This document shows positions 32,662 through 40,377 of a stretch of DNA of 64,000 nucleotides, in pieces (position 1 is the first letter of the stretch; every line of letters begins with the position of its first letter). The stretch comes from Streptomyces asiaticus (GTDB lineage Bacteria; Actinomycetota; Actinomycetes; Streptomycetales; Streptomycetaceae). The stretch spans positions 4,650,001-4,714,000 of the forward strand of contig NZ_JAGSHX010000006.1 of NCBI RefSeq assembly GCF_018138715.1, read 5' to 3'. Position numbers and translations under genes: made by a program. The notes beneath the pieces are model-generated. The model did no database searches. It saw only the letters and a list, made by a program, of their open reading frames with translations, and had not been told where the DNA came from.

Positions 32662-34850
32662 CACCTCGCCACCCCCGGGACGGGGACCCGCTCGACCGCG
32701 AGGTCGACGAGGCGCTGGCGCTGGCCAATGAATCGCCGCCGCGGGGCCCGGAGCCGCCCGGAACGGAACCGGACGAGGACTGGGCCGACGCCGCGCTCAG
32801 CCTGGCCAATGGCCGCCCGGCCCAACCCACCCGGGAGCGAGGCCCCGGCGAGCCCGACGGCCCCCGCGAGCCCGGCCAGCCCGACGGCCCCCGCGAGCCC
32901 GGCGAGACCGACGGCACCGGCCACACGGACGACATCGACGCCATCGCCGGCACCGGCACCGACGCCCCGGCCCGGACGGACTGGGTCGAGACCGCGCTCG
33001 ACCTGGCACGGGAAGCAGCGGGAGAGCCAGCGGCGGTCCTGGATGCCCAAGGTCACGTACGCCGAAGGCCAGAGGTGTATTCGAGGAGCCGGTCTTCGGG
33101 TAGTCCGACGTCGGAGGGCACTGGCGCCAAAGGCACACGGTCCAGGGCCCCCGCCCATCAGGCCCCGACCCCGCACCCGAAACGCACCCCCGGCGCATCC
33201 ACACCCCACCCGCATCCCTCCATGAACGCACCGCACCGCAGCCCCACCTCCTGGCCCGACGCCCGCGCCATCGCCGCCCGCGCCGCCGTCAAGGAGGCCG
33301 CCCACACCGCCCCGGTGATGCGGCCGCTGACCGAGGCGCTCGGCCAGGTCCTGGCCGCGCCGCTCGCCGCGCTCACCGATCTGCCGCCCTTCGACACCTC
33401 CGCCATGGACGGGTGGGCGCTCTCGGGCCCCGGCCCCTGGCGGCTGCCGACGGGTACCAAGGACCAGGACCACCCCGGCATCCTCGCCGGACACGGTGAG
33501 ACGGCCCCCCTCCCCGACGGCCATGCGGTCCGCATCGCCACCGGCGCCCGCGTCCCGCCCGGTGCCACCGCGGTACTGCGCAGCGAGTACGGCACCGACG
33601 CGGGCGATGGCTGGCTGCACGCGTCCCCCGCCCACCCCGTCGTCCTCGGCCAGGACATCCGCACCCGCGGCCAGGAGTGCCGCAGTGGCGATCAGCTGCT
33701 GCCCGCCGGGACCCTGGTCACCCCCGCCGTCCTGGGCCTGGCCGCCGCGGCCGGGTACGACGAGCTGCCGACGGTGCGCAGGCCGCGCGTCGAGGTGCTG
33801 GTCCTCGGTGATGAGCTGCTCACCGAAGGGCTGCCGCACGACGGCCGGATCCGGGACGCGCTGGGGCCGATGGTCGGGCCGTGGCTGCGGGCGCTCGGCG
33901 CCGAGGTCATGGGCACCCGGCGGCTGACCGACGAGGCGGACGTGGTCCACGCGGCGGTGGCGGAGTCGACCGCCGACGTCGTCGTGACGACCGGGGGCAC
34001 GGCCGCGGGCCCCTTGGACCATGTCCACCCCACCCTGCGCCGCCTGGGCGCCGAACTGCTGGTGGACGGCGTGGCGGTGCGCCCCGGCCACCCGATGCTG
34101 CTGGCCCGCCTCGCCCGCGAAAGCCCCATAAAAGAAAGCCCCGCAAACCAGGGAAATCCCGGAAACACCGAACCCCCTGAACGCCCAGCCCGCCTCGCTC
34201 GCCATCTGGTGGGGCTCCCGGGCAATCCGCTCGCGGCGGTGTCCGGTCTGCTGACCCTCGCGGAGCCGCTGCTGCGGACGATGACGGGCCGCCCGGCCCC
34301 GGACCCCGGCCCGGCCCCGCTGGCCGAGGCCGTGCAGGGGCATCCGCGGGACACCCGGCTGGTCCCCGTGACCTTCCGGCAGGACGCGGCGGTGCCGCTG
34401 CGCTTCAACGGCCCGGCGATGCTGCGCGGCATCGCGGCGGCCGACGGCCTCGCCGTGATCCCGCCCGGCGGGGCGAAGCGCGGCACGGAGGTCGACGTAC
34501 TGGATCTCCCTTGGTCGGCGAGCGCGGCAGAGCAGCCGAGCCACACGGAGCAGGCGCGCCAGCGCACCGACCAATCGCCCCAGCGCCCAGCCCAAGCGCC
34601 CCAGCGCACCGACCAGGCGCCCCAGCGCCCAGCCCAAGCGCCCCAGCGCACCGACCAGGCGCCCCAACGCCCAGCCCAAGCACCCCAGCGCACCGACCAG
34701 GCGCCCCAACGCCCAGCCCAAGCACCCCAGCGCACCGACCAGGCGCCCCAACGCCCAGCCCGAGCAAGCCAGCGCACCGACCAAGCGCCCCAGCGCACCG
34801 CCCAGGCGACCGACGGCGAGGACATATCCCCCCAGGAGGGCCCGGCGTGA
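32658..34850 (+). CDS. moeA: Molybdopterin molybdenumtransferase MoeA with repeat-rich extensions
   Basis: 730 aa, against about 400-430 for MoeA. The MoeA core (about 195-615) ligates molybdate to molybdopterin: ALTDLPPFDTSAMDGWA, IATGARVPPGATAVLR, VLGDELLTEG, VVTTGGTAAGPLDHVHP and GLPGNPLAAVSGL are all present. The N-terminal 190 residues are Pro/Gly/Glu-rich with three short related helices (VDEALALANE, WADAALSLANG, WVETALDLARE). The C-terminus carries six 14-residue repeats. GTG start overlaps the mobA stop and has GAGGAG upstream; an internal ATG at 33222 has no RBS. The stop overlaps the next start. Confidence 0.85.
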   Translation: MTPRHPRDGDPLDREVDEALALANESPPRGPEPPGTEPDEDWADAALSLANGRPAQPTRERGPGEPDGPREPGQPDGPREPGETDGTGHTDDIDAIAGTGTDAPARTDWVETALDLAREAAGEPAAVLDAQGHVRRRPEVYSRSRSSGSPTSEGTGAKGTRSRAPAHQAPTPHPKRTPGASTPHPHPSMNAPHRSPTSWPDARAIAARAAVKEAAHTAPVMRPLTEALGQVLAAPLAALTDLPPFDTSAMDGWALSGPGPWRLPTGTKDQDHPGILAGHGETAPLPDGHAVRIATGARVPPGATAVLRSEYGTDAGDGWLHASPAHPVVLGQDIRTRGQECRSGDQLLPAGTLVTPAVLGLAAAAGYDELPTVRRPRVEVLVLGDELLTEGLPHDGRIRDALGPMVGPWLRALGAEVMGTRRLTDEADVVHAAVAESTADVVVTTGGTAAGPLDHVHPTLRRLGAELLVDGVAVRPGHPMLLARLARESPIKESPANQGNPGNTEPPERPARLARHLVGLPGNPLAAVSGLLTLAEPLLRTMTGRPAPDPGPAPLAEAVQGHPRDTRLVPVTFRQDAAVPLRFNGPAMLRGIAAADGLAVIPPGGAKRGTEVDVLDLPWSASAAEQPSHTEQARQRTDQSPQRPAQAPQRTDQAPQRPAQAPQRTDQAPQRPAQAPQRTDQAPQRPAQAPQRTDQAPQRPARASQRTDQAPQRTAQATDGEDISPQEGPA
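34563..34814 (+). repeat. Six 42-bp tandem repeats at the 3' end of moeA
   Basis: Exact 42-nt period, encoding RTDQAPQRPAQAPQ six times with small changes (SPQ in copy 1, ARASQ in copy 5, RTAQATD in copy 6). Copies 2-4 are almost identical at the DNA level, suggesting recent slippage or recombination, so copy number may vary between strains. The repeat is Gln/Pro-rich and probably disordered. Confidence 0.92.
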
Positions 34851-35902
34851 AGCTGCCCAGCCATGACGCGGCCGCCCGCACCCCCGGGGACGGCGGCCAC
34901 CGCGTCCATCTGCCCCACTTCCCCGCGGGCCCGCTGCGCCAGGTCGCCCGCCGGTTGTTGCTGGCGTTGCTGGTGCTGGTGCTGACGGTGGCCATCGTGT
35001 ACATCGACCGGGCCGGCTACCACGACAACGCCGACGAGCGGGTCGACTTCCTCGACTCCGTCTACTACTCGACCGTCACGCTGTCCACGACCGGATACGG
35101 CGACATCGTGCCGTACAGCGACAGTGCGCGGCTCAGTAACATCCTGCTGGTCACGCCGCTGCGCGTGCTCTTTCTGATCATCTTGGTCGGCACCACCCTG
35201 GAAGTCCTGGCCGAACGCACCCGCGAGCAGTACCGCCTGAACCGCTGGAGGTCAGCGTTGCGTGATCACACCGTCGTCGTGGGCTTCGGTACGAAGGGGC
35301 GGTCCGCGGTGGAGACCCTTTGCGCGACGGGGCTGCCCAAGAACCGGGTGGTCGTGGTGGACCCCAACCACAAGGTGATCGAGGCGGCCAACGCGGAGGG
35401 GTTCGCGGGGGTGGTCGGCGACGCGACCCGCAGCGATGTGCTGTTGCGGGCGGAGGCGCAGCGCGCCCGCCAGTTCGTGATCGCCACCCAGCGCGATGAC
35501 ACCGCCGTTCTGGTCACGCTGACGGCACGGCAGCTCAACCGGGGCGCCAACATCGTGGCGGCGGTGCGCGAGGAGGAGAACGCGCCGCTGCTGCGCCAGT
35601 CCGGGGCCGACGCGGTGATCACCAGCGCCAGCGCGGCGGGCCGTCTGCTGGGCATGAGCGTGCAGAGCCCGACGGCCGGTGCGGTGATCGAGGATCTGAT
35701 CCAGCAGGGCACGGGCCTGGACCTGGTGGAGCGCACGGTGGTGAAGGCCGAGGTGGGCAAGTCGGTGCGGGACACGGAGGACCTCGTGGTGTCCGTGCTG
35801 CGCGGCCATCGCCTCCTCGCGTACGACGACCCCGACGCCAGCCCGCTGCGGGCGGCCGACCGCTTGATCACAATCGTTCGCGCGCCGATGGTCCAGGAGT
35901 AG
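34847..35902 (+). CDS. Two-TM potassium channel with RCK (TrkA-N/TrkA-C) domains
   Basis: 351 aa. Two membrane helices flank a pore loop carrying the K+ selectivity filter TTGYGD (81-86). A cytoplasmic RCK domain follows, with Rossmann signature VVVGFGTKGRSAVE (about 143-156) and downstream acidic strand end VVVDPN; a TrkA-C-like domain (about 265-350) closes the protein. Ligand-gated K+ channel, MthK/Kch-like. The GTG start has GGAGG 7 nt upstream and overlaps the moeA stop by 3 nt, so an ion channel is coupled to a cofactor gene. Confidence 0.92.
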   Translation: MKLPSHDAAARTPGDGGHRVHLPHFPAGPLRQVARRLLLALLVLVLTVAIVYIDRAGYHDNADERVDFLDSVYYSTVTLSTTGYGDIVPYSDSARLSNILLVTPLRVLFLIILVGTTLEVLAERTREQYRLNRWRSALRDHTVVVGFGTKGRSAVETLCATGLPKNRVVVVDPNHKVIEAANAEGFAGVVGDATRSDVLLRAEAQRARQFVIATQRDDTAVLVTLTARQLNRGANIVAAVREEENAPLLRQSGADAVITSASAAGRLLGMSVQSPTAGAVIEDLIQQGTGLDLVERTVVKAEVGKSVRDTEDLVVSVLRGHRLLAYDDPDASPLRAADRLITIVRAPMVQE

Positions 35903-35912
35903 CCTCGCGCTC

Positions 35913-36890
35913 ATGCATGCGATCACGATTCCCGAACCCGGTGGCCCCGAAGCCCTGGTATGGGCGGAGGTCCCCGATCCCGTGCCCGGTGAGGGCGAGG
36001 TCCTGGTCGACGTGGCGGCCGCCGGCGTCAATCGCGCGGATGTGCTCCAGCGCCAGGGCCACTATCCGCCGCCGCCAGGAGCCCCGCCCTACCCCGGTCT
36101 GGAGTGCTCGGGCCGGATCTCGGCGCTCGGCCCCGGCGTCACCGGCTGGGCGGTGGGCGACGAGGTGTGTGCCCTGCTCGCGGGCGGTGGATACGCCGAG
36201 AAGGTGACGGTTCCCTCGGGCCAGCTGCTGCCCCTTCCCGAGGGCGTGGACCTGGTCACGGCCGCGGCGCTGCCCGAAGTGACCGCCACCGTCTGGTCCA
36301 ACGTCTTCATGATCTCTCATCTCCGGCCGGGCGAGACGCTGTTGGCGCACGGCGGATCGAGCGGCATCGGCACCATGGCGATCCAGCTCGCGAAGGCGGT
36401 CGGGGCGCGGGTCGCGGTGACCGCGGGCGGTCCGGAGAAGCTGGCCGCCTGCCAGGAGCTCGGCGCCGACATCCTGATCGACTACCGCGAGCAGGACTTC
36501 GTCGAGGAGATCCGCCGGGCCACCGACGGCGCGGGCGCGGACGTCATCCTGGACATCGTCGGCGCGAAGTACCTGGCCCGGAATCTGGAGACGCTCGCGC
36601 TCAACGGACGGCTGGCGATCATCGGGCTCCAGGGCGGGGTGAAGGCCGAGCTGAACCTGGCCACCCTGCTGTCCAAGAGCGCCGCCGTGACGGCCACCGG
36701 GCTGCGGAGCCGCTCGCTGGCGCAGAAGTCGGCGATCATCGCGGCGGTACGGGAGCATGTCTGGCCGCTGATCGGCAGCGGCCGGGTCCGCCCGATCGTC
36801 CACAGCACCGTCCCGATGCGGGAGGCCCCGGAGGCCCACCGGCTGCTGGAGTCCAGCGCGCATGTGGGCAAGATCCTCCTGACGACCTGA
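35913..36890 (+). CDS. NAD(P)H:quinone oxidoreductase, zinc-independent MDR family
   Basis: 325 aa, PIG3/QOR-like medium-chain reductase. N-terminal GroES-like fold (EVLVDVAAAGVNRADVLQRQGHYPPPPGAPPYPGLE) and Rossmann domain with HGGSSGIGTMAIQLAKA. No structural or catalytic zinc Cys cluster is seen. Would reduce quinones or reactive enones with NADPH. Starts 10 nt after the channel gene, so may share its transcript. Confidence 0.9.
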   Translation: MHAITIPEPGGPEALVWAEVPDPVPGEGEVLVDVAAAGVNRADVLQRQGHYPPPPGAPPYPGLECSGRISALGPGVTGWAVGDEVCALLAGGGYAEKVTVPSGQLLPLPEGVDLVTAAALPEVTATVWSNVFMISHLRPGETLLAHGGSSGIGTMAIQLAKAVGARVAVTAGGPEKLAACQELGADILIDYREQDFVEEIRRATDGAGADVILDIVGAKYLARNLETLALNGRLAIIGLQGGVKAELNLATLLSKSAAVTATGLRSRSLAQKSAIIAAVREHVWPLIGSGRVRPIVHSTVPMREAPEAHRLLESSAHVGKILLTT

Positions 36891-37084
36891 GCGCACCGAA
36901 AACCTGGGTGCCACGGGTCCGTACGGCGGCGCCGCCCTTACGGTGCCGCCGCGATCCTTACGGCGGGCGCCGCGGCCGTGCGATCGCGCCGCGGTCCGTA
37001 CGGCGGCGTTCAGGATGCCCGGTACCTACCCTCATGTGACGCTGATCCCGTTACGCAACGGTTTGGCACGGGAGGGTGACCACC

Positions 37085-37555
37085 GTGAACCCTGCGACGC
37101 TTCGCGCACTCCCCGCGGCGGCCCTGCTGGCGGGCACCGCCCTGGCCGCGGCCCCCGCCGCGTCCGCCACCCCCGCCGCCCCGGCCCCCGCCGACGACGG
37201 CGGCGGGCTGGCGGGCACCCGCGCGGGCGAGGGCCGTGCGCACCCCGGCCGCGCCGGGACGCCGACCCCCTCGTCGCCGGACGGGGACCCCTCCGCCGAC
37301 ACCGGGGACGACGAGGGCACCGGGCGGTTCTCGGTGGTGCCCGAGTGGACGCCGTCCTCCCTTGCCGTCCCGCAGCGGCCGCACCGGCACCAGGCGCGCG
37401 AATCGCTTCCGTCCGGACAGCCTTACGGTGCCCAGCGGACCGCCGCCGAACCCAGCGCGCGGGCGATGCGGGTACTGCCGCTGGGCACCGGTCTCGCGCT
37501 CACCGGTCTCGGCCTCGGCCTGGCGTTCTTCGGTCTGCGGCTGCGCCGTCGCTGA
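37085..37555 (+). CDS. Small secreted protein with C-terminal membrane segment
   Basis: 156 aa. An N-terminal signal peptide (MNPATLRALPAAALLAGTALAAAPAASA by pattern, cleavage after about residue 28), a disordered Pro/Asp/Gly-rich middle, and a C-terminal hydrophobic segment (about 132-152) ending LRLRRR. This is the layout of a surface-anchored protein; the segment contains LALTG, but inside the hydrophobic stretch, so sortase anchoring is doubtful. GTG at 37085 has GGGAGG 9 nt upstream, whereas GTG 37076 overlaps that RBS. Function unknown. Upstream (36891-37084) holds repeated CCGTACGGCGGCG strings only. Confidence 0.72.
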   Translation: MNPATLRALPAAALLAGTALAAAPAASATPAAPAPADDGGGLAGTRAGEGRAHPGRAGTPTPSSPDGDPSADTGDDEGTGRFSVVPEWTPSSLAVPQRPHRHQARESLPSGQPYGAQRTAAEPSARAMRVLPLGTGLALTGLGLGLAFFGLRLRRR

Positions 37556-37663
37556 CCACCGCCACTGATCTGATGGCCGCCGCTGACGGCCGTCGCTGGT
37601 GATCGCCACAGAATCCTCGACCCTCGCCCGTCGTACCGGGTGCCGGTGCGGAACAATGGGGGT

Positions 37664-38233
37664 ATGAACCAGCCGATGAACGAACGAGCGCAGGAGAGCC
37701 CGCACGTCCTGGTCGTCGGTCCGGACGGCATGGCACTCGGCGGCGTCGCTCCTGCTTCCGGCGAGGGCGGTGGTGACGACGAGTCGCGCGAGGTTCCCGT
37801 GACGGACATGGTCGAACAGCCGGCGAAGGTCATGCGGATCGGCAGCATGATCAAGCAGCTGCTGGAGGAGGTCCGCGCCGCACCTCTGGACGAGGCCAGC
37901 CGGGTCCGGCTCAAGGAGATCCACTCCAGCTCGGTGAAGGAGTTGGAGGACGGGCTGGCGCCCGAGCTGATCGGGGAGCTGGAGCGGCTGTCGCTGCCCT
38001 TCACGGACGAGGCGGTGCCCACCGAGGCGGAACTGCGCATCGCCCAGGCTCAGTTGGTCGGCTGGCTGGAGGGGCTGTTCCACGGCATCCAGACCACCCT
38101 GTTCGCCCAGCAGATGGCGGCGCGCGCCCAGCTGGAGCAGATGCGCCGGGCGCTGCCGCCGGGGATCGGCGGGGGCGAGGAGGACGAGGACCTGCCCAAG
38201 CCGGGCGGCGCCCGCTCGGGGCCGTACCTCTGA
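37664..38233 (+). CDS. bpa: Bacterial proteasome activator Bpa (DUF2587)
   Basis: 189 aa ATP-independent ring-shaped activator of the 20S proteasome. A disordered N-terminus precedes a four-helix core (about 55-160; EQPAKVMRIGSMIKQLLEEVR, ASRVRLKEIHSSSVKELEDGL, AELRIAQAQLVGWLEGLFHGIQTTLFAQQM). It ends in GPYL, the C-terminal HbYX-like motif (GQYL in Mycobacterium) that opens the proteasome gate. Proteasome genes themselves are elsewhere. ATG 37664 chosen; an upstream GTG at 37640 is poorly placed. Confidence 0.93.
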   Translation: MNQPMNERAQESPHVLVVGPDGMALGGVAPASGEGGGDDESREVPVTDMVEQPAKVMRIGSMIKQLLEEVRAAPLDEASRVRLKEIHSSSVKELEDGLAPELIGELERLSLPFTDEAVPTEAELRIAQAQLVGWLEGLFHGIQTTLFAQQMAARAQLEQMRRALPPGIGGGEEDEDLPKPGGARSGPYL

Positions 38234-38262
38234 GCCGCTGAGCCGCTCCCCGAGCACATGCG

Positions 38263-38320
38263 CCGGACACAACGACCGGACACGCACCGGACCGGACACG
38301 CACCGGACCGGACACAACGA
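38263..38320 (+). repeat. CCGGACAC short tandem repeats
   Basis: CCGGACAC occurs four times within 58 bp, separated alternately by AACGA and GCACCGGA. It lies between the bpa stop and its terminator. No coding signal. Confidence 0.6.
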
Positions 38321-38326
38321 AACGGC

Positions 38327-38360
38327 GCCGCGGGCCTCACCTTCCGATGAGGCCCGCGGC
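38327..38360. terminator. Terminator between bpa and the minus-strand kinase
   Basis: 13-bp perfect stem GCCGCGGGCCTCA/TGAGGCCCGCGGC with 8-nt loop between convergent genes; pairing can extend a few bases outward. Confidence 0.85.
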
Positions 38361-38397
38361 GTCGTCGTGTGTCGGCAGCGGGTGGGAGCCGCCGCCC

Positions 38398-40065
38398 CTA
38401 CTCCGGGTTGCCGGTGGAGACGGTCAGCTCGATGGTGTCCGTCTTGGGGTTGTACGGCTCGTAGTTCCGGTACGTGTAATTGAGGACGGTGCCCTTGCCC
38501 CACAGATTCTCGTCCTGGGGCACCACGCGGTACTTCCAGCCCGCGGCGCGGATGCACTTCTTCACCGAGTCGATGTAGAGGTTCTGGAAGTCGGGCACCG
38601 AGTACGTGCCCTTCTCCTCCGTGTCCTCGTACGCGTCGGTGCACTTCTTCGCGTCGATGGTCTTGGTCTTGTCGCCCATGCGGAAGCCCGCGGCGGTGTC
38701 GGAGGCCGACGGCGACGCCTTGCCGCCGTGACCGCCCCCCTTGCTCTCGTCCTTCTTGGAGCCGCCGCCGTCGCCGCTGAGCGCGATGACCAGGATCACG
38801 GCGACCACCGCGATCGCCGCGACGACGGCCGAGCCTATGATCACGCCCTTGTTGCCCCTGCCGCCCCCGCTGCCGGACGGCGTCGAGGGCGAGATGTTGT
38901 ACGGCGGCGGGGTGCTGGGGCCCTGGTACGACGGCGTCGGGGTCTGATAGCCCGCCTGCCCCAGCGGTGTTGTGGACGGCGCCTGGCCGACCGGGGGCGG
39001 CGGGGTGGACGGGCCGAAGGCGCCGAACTGCCCGGGGGAGTGCTGCGGCTGGTACGGCGTCTGGACGCTGCCGGGGCCGGGCGCGGGCGTCTGCTGGTCG
39101 ATCGGCGGGAAGACCGCCGAGCCGACCCCGGCGCCGCTGCGGGCCGGGGGGCCGCCGCTGATGATGATGGGGGAGGCGCCGGTCTGCCCGGTACGGGCGA
39201 CTCGTGCGCATTCGTCGCGCATGGCCTCGGCGGTCGGGAAGCGCTCGTTCGGGTTCTTCTTCAGGGCGCGGGCGACCAGCGCGTCCACCGCCGGGGGAAT
39301 GGACTGGTTGATCGAGGAGGGCGCGACCGGCTCCTCCTGGACGTGCGCGTACGCGATGGCCAGCGGCGAGTCCGCGTCGAAGGGCAGCCGACCGGTCAGC
39401 AGCTCGAAGAGCATGATGCCGACCGAGTACAGGTCGCTGCGGGCGTCCACGCCGCGGCCCAGCGCCTGCTCGGGCGAGAGGTACTGCGGGGTGCCGACGA
39501 CCATGCCGGTCTGGGTCATGGAGGTGACCCCGGACTGCATGGCGCGGGCGATGCCGAAGTCCATGACTTTGACCACATTACGCTTGGTCATCATCACGTT
39601 ACCTGGCTTGATGTCGCGGTGGACCAGCCCCATCTCGTGGCTGATTTCCAGCGCCGCCAGCACATCGCTGGTGATCTTCAGTGCCTTTTCGGTCGGCATC
39701 GCGCCGTATTGCCGGACATCGACGTCCAGAACCGAGCGCAGCGGGTGCCCCTCGACGTACTCCATGACGATGTACGGCATCAGCGAGCCGTCGATCGAGT
39801 CCTCGCCGGTGTCGAAGACCGAGACGATATTGGTGTGCGTGAGCTTCGCCACCGCCTGGGCCTCGCGACGGAACCGCTCGCGGAAGGACTGCTCGCGTCC
39901 CAGCTCGGTGTGGAGCGTCTTGATCGCGACCTGGCGGTCCAGCACGGTGTCATACGCCAGGTGAACGGAGGCCATACCACCCTCGCCCAGCAGGTCACGC
40001 AGCTGATACCGGCCGTTCGCCAGGGAGTGGCCTTGATACCTGCCCGATGCGCCGTACTGGCTCAT
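38398..40065 (-). CDS. Transmembrane Ser/Thr kinase with one C-terminal PASTA-like domain
   Basis: 555 aa. Kinase domain (about 17-280): GEGGMASVHLAYD loop, VAIK Lys, HRDIKPGNVMMT, DFGIARAM and SPEQALGRGVDARSD. A Pro/Gln/Thr-rich linker (300-405) precedes a TM helix (about 412-437), a Lys/Gly/Ser stalk and a single extracellular domain ending VLNYTYRNYEPYNPKTDTIELTVSTG, which has the beta pattern of one PASTA repeat. It has two Cys residues (KKCTD, KKCIR) not present in PknB. ATG has GGGGAAG 8 nt upstream. Divergent from another kinase. Confidence 0.93.
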   Translation of the reverse strand: MSQYGASGRYQGHSLANGRYQLRDLLGEGGMASVHLAYDTVLDRQVAIKTLHTELGREQSFRERFRREAQAVAKLTHTNIVSVFDTGEDSIDGSLMPYIVMEYVEGHPLRSVLDVDVRQYGAMPTEKALKITSDVLAALEISHEMGLVHRDIKPGNVMMTKRNVVKVMDFGIARAMQSGVTSMTQTGMVVGTPQYLSPEQALGRGVDARSDLYSVGIMLFELLTGRLPFDADSPLAIAYAHVQEEPVAPSSINQSIPPAVDALVARALKKNPNERFPTAEAMRDECARVARTGQTGASPIIISGGPPARSGAGVGSAVFPPIDQQTPAPGPGSVQTPYQPQHSPGQFGAFGPSTPPPPVGQAPSTTPLGQAGYQTPTPSYQGPSTPPPYNISPSTPSGSGGGRGNKGVIIGSAVVAAIAVVAVILVIALSGDGGGSKKDESKGGGHGGKASPSASDTAAGFRMGDKTKTIDAKKCTDAYEDTEEKGTYSVPDFQNLYIDSVKKCIRAAGWKYRVVPQDENLWGKGTVLNYTYRNYEPYNPKTDTIELTVSTGNPE

Positions 40066-40377
40066 TTCGTACTTCCCCCTTGGCGCACTCACTACTCTGA
40101 CGCGCACGTTTCGACGCATTGATCTTGATGTTCTGGATATCGTGGCCAAGTCTGCCCCAGGCCACGGACACGTCAAGCCGCGTTGCCCGTTCCGTGACCG
40201 GATGCGCAAGAACCCGTCACGCGATTTGCATCGCTTCACCGTCAACAGGTTTGATGGCCGGTCCATCACCAACCGATACACGGCGCGAAGGCTGTAGCGT
40301 GCCTAGCGGGAACCGTACCGCCCGTGGGCGGGGCGATCTCGACCCCACCCCCACCGAGAACGAGACGGCGAGGACCG
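40066..40377. other. Divergent regulatory region between two kinase genes
   Basis: 312 bp with lower GC than flanking genes and no plausible ORF on either strand. It must contain both promoters. No confident -10/-35 pair or palindrome longer than 6 bp was identified by eye. Confidence 0.45.

Noticed and set aside
34563..34814. Regular repeats considered as a CRISPR array
   Set aside because: Units are contiguous with no unique spacers, keep the reading frame, and no cas genes are present.
33222..34850. Separate moeA gene starting at the internal ATG 33222
   Set aside because: No ribosome site precedes it, and the upstream part is continuous in frame with strong coding bias and a coupled GTG start.
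32565..35023. Long minus-strand frames with repeated GALGRLGW-like peptides opposite moeA
   Set aside because: The peptide repeats simply mirror the 42-bp tandem repeats of moeA. No RBS or codon bias supports expression.
37085..37555. LALTG in the small secreted protein as a SrtE sorting signal
   Set aside because: The motif is inside the hydrophobic segment, leaving only about ten hydrophobic residues before the Arg tail. A true signal has the motif outside the membrane helix, as in the LANTG protein at 63717.
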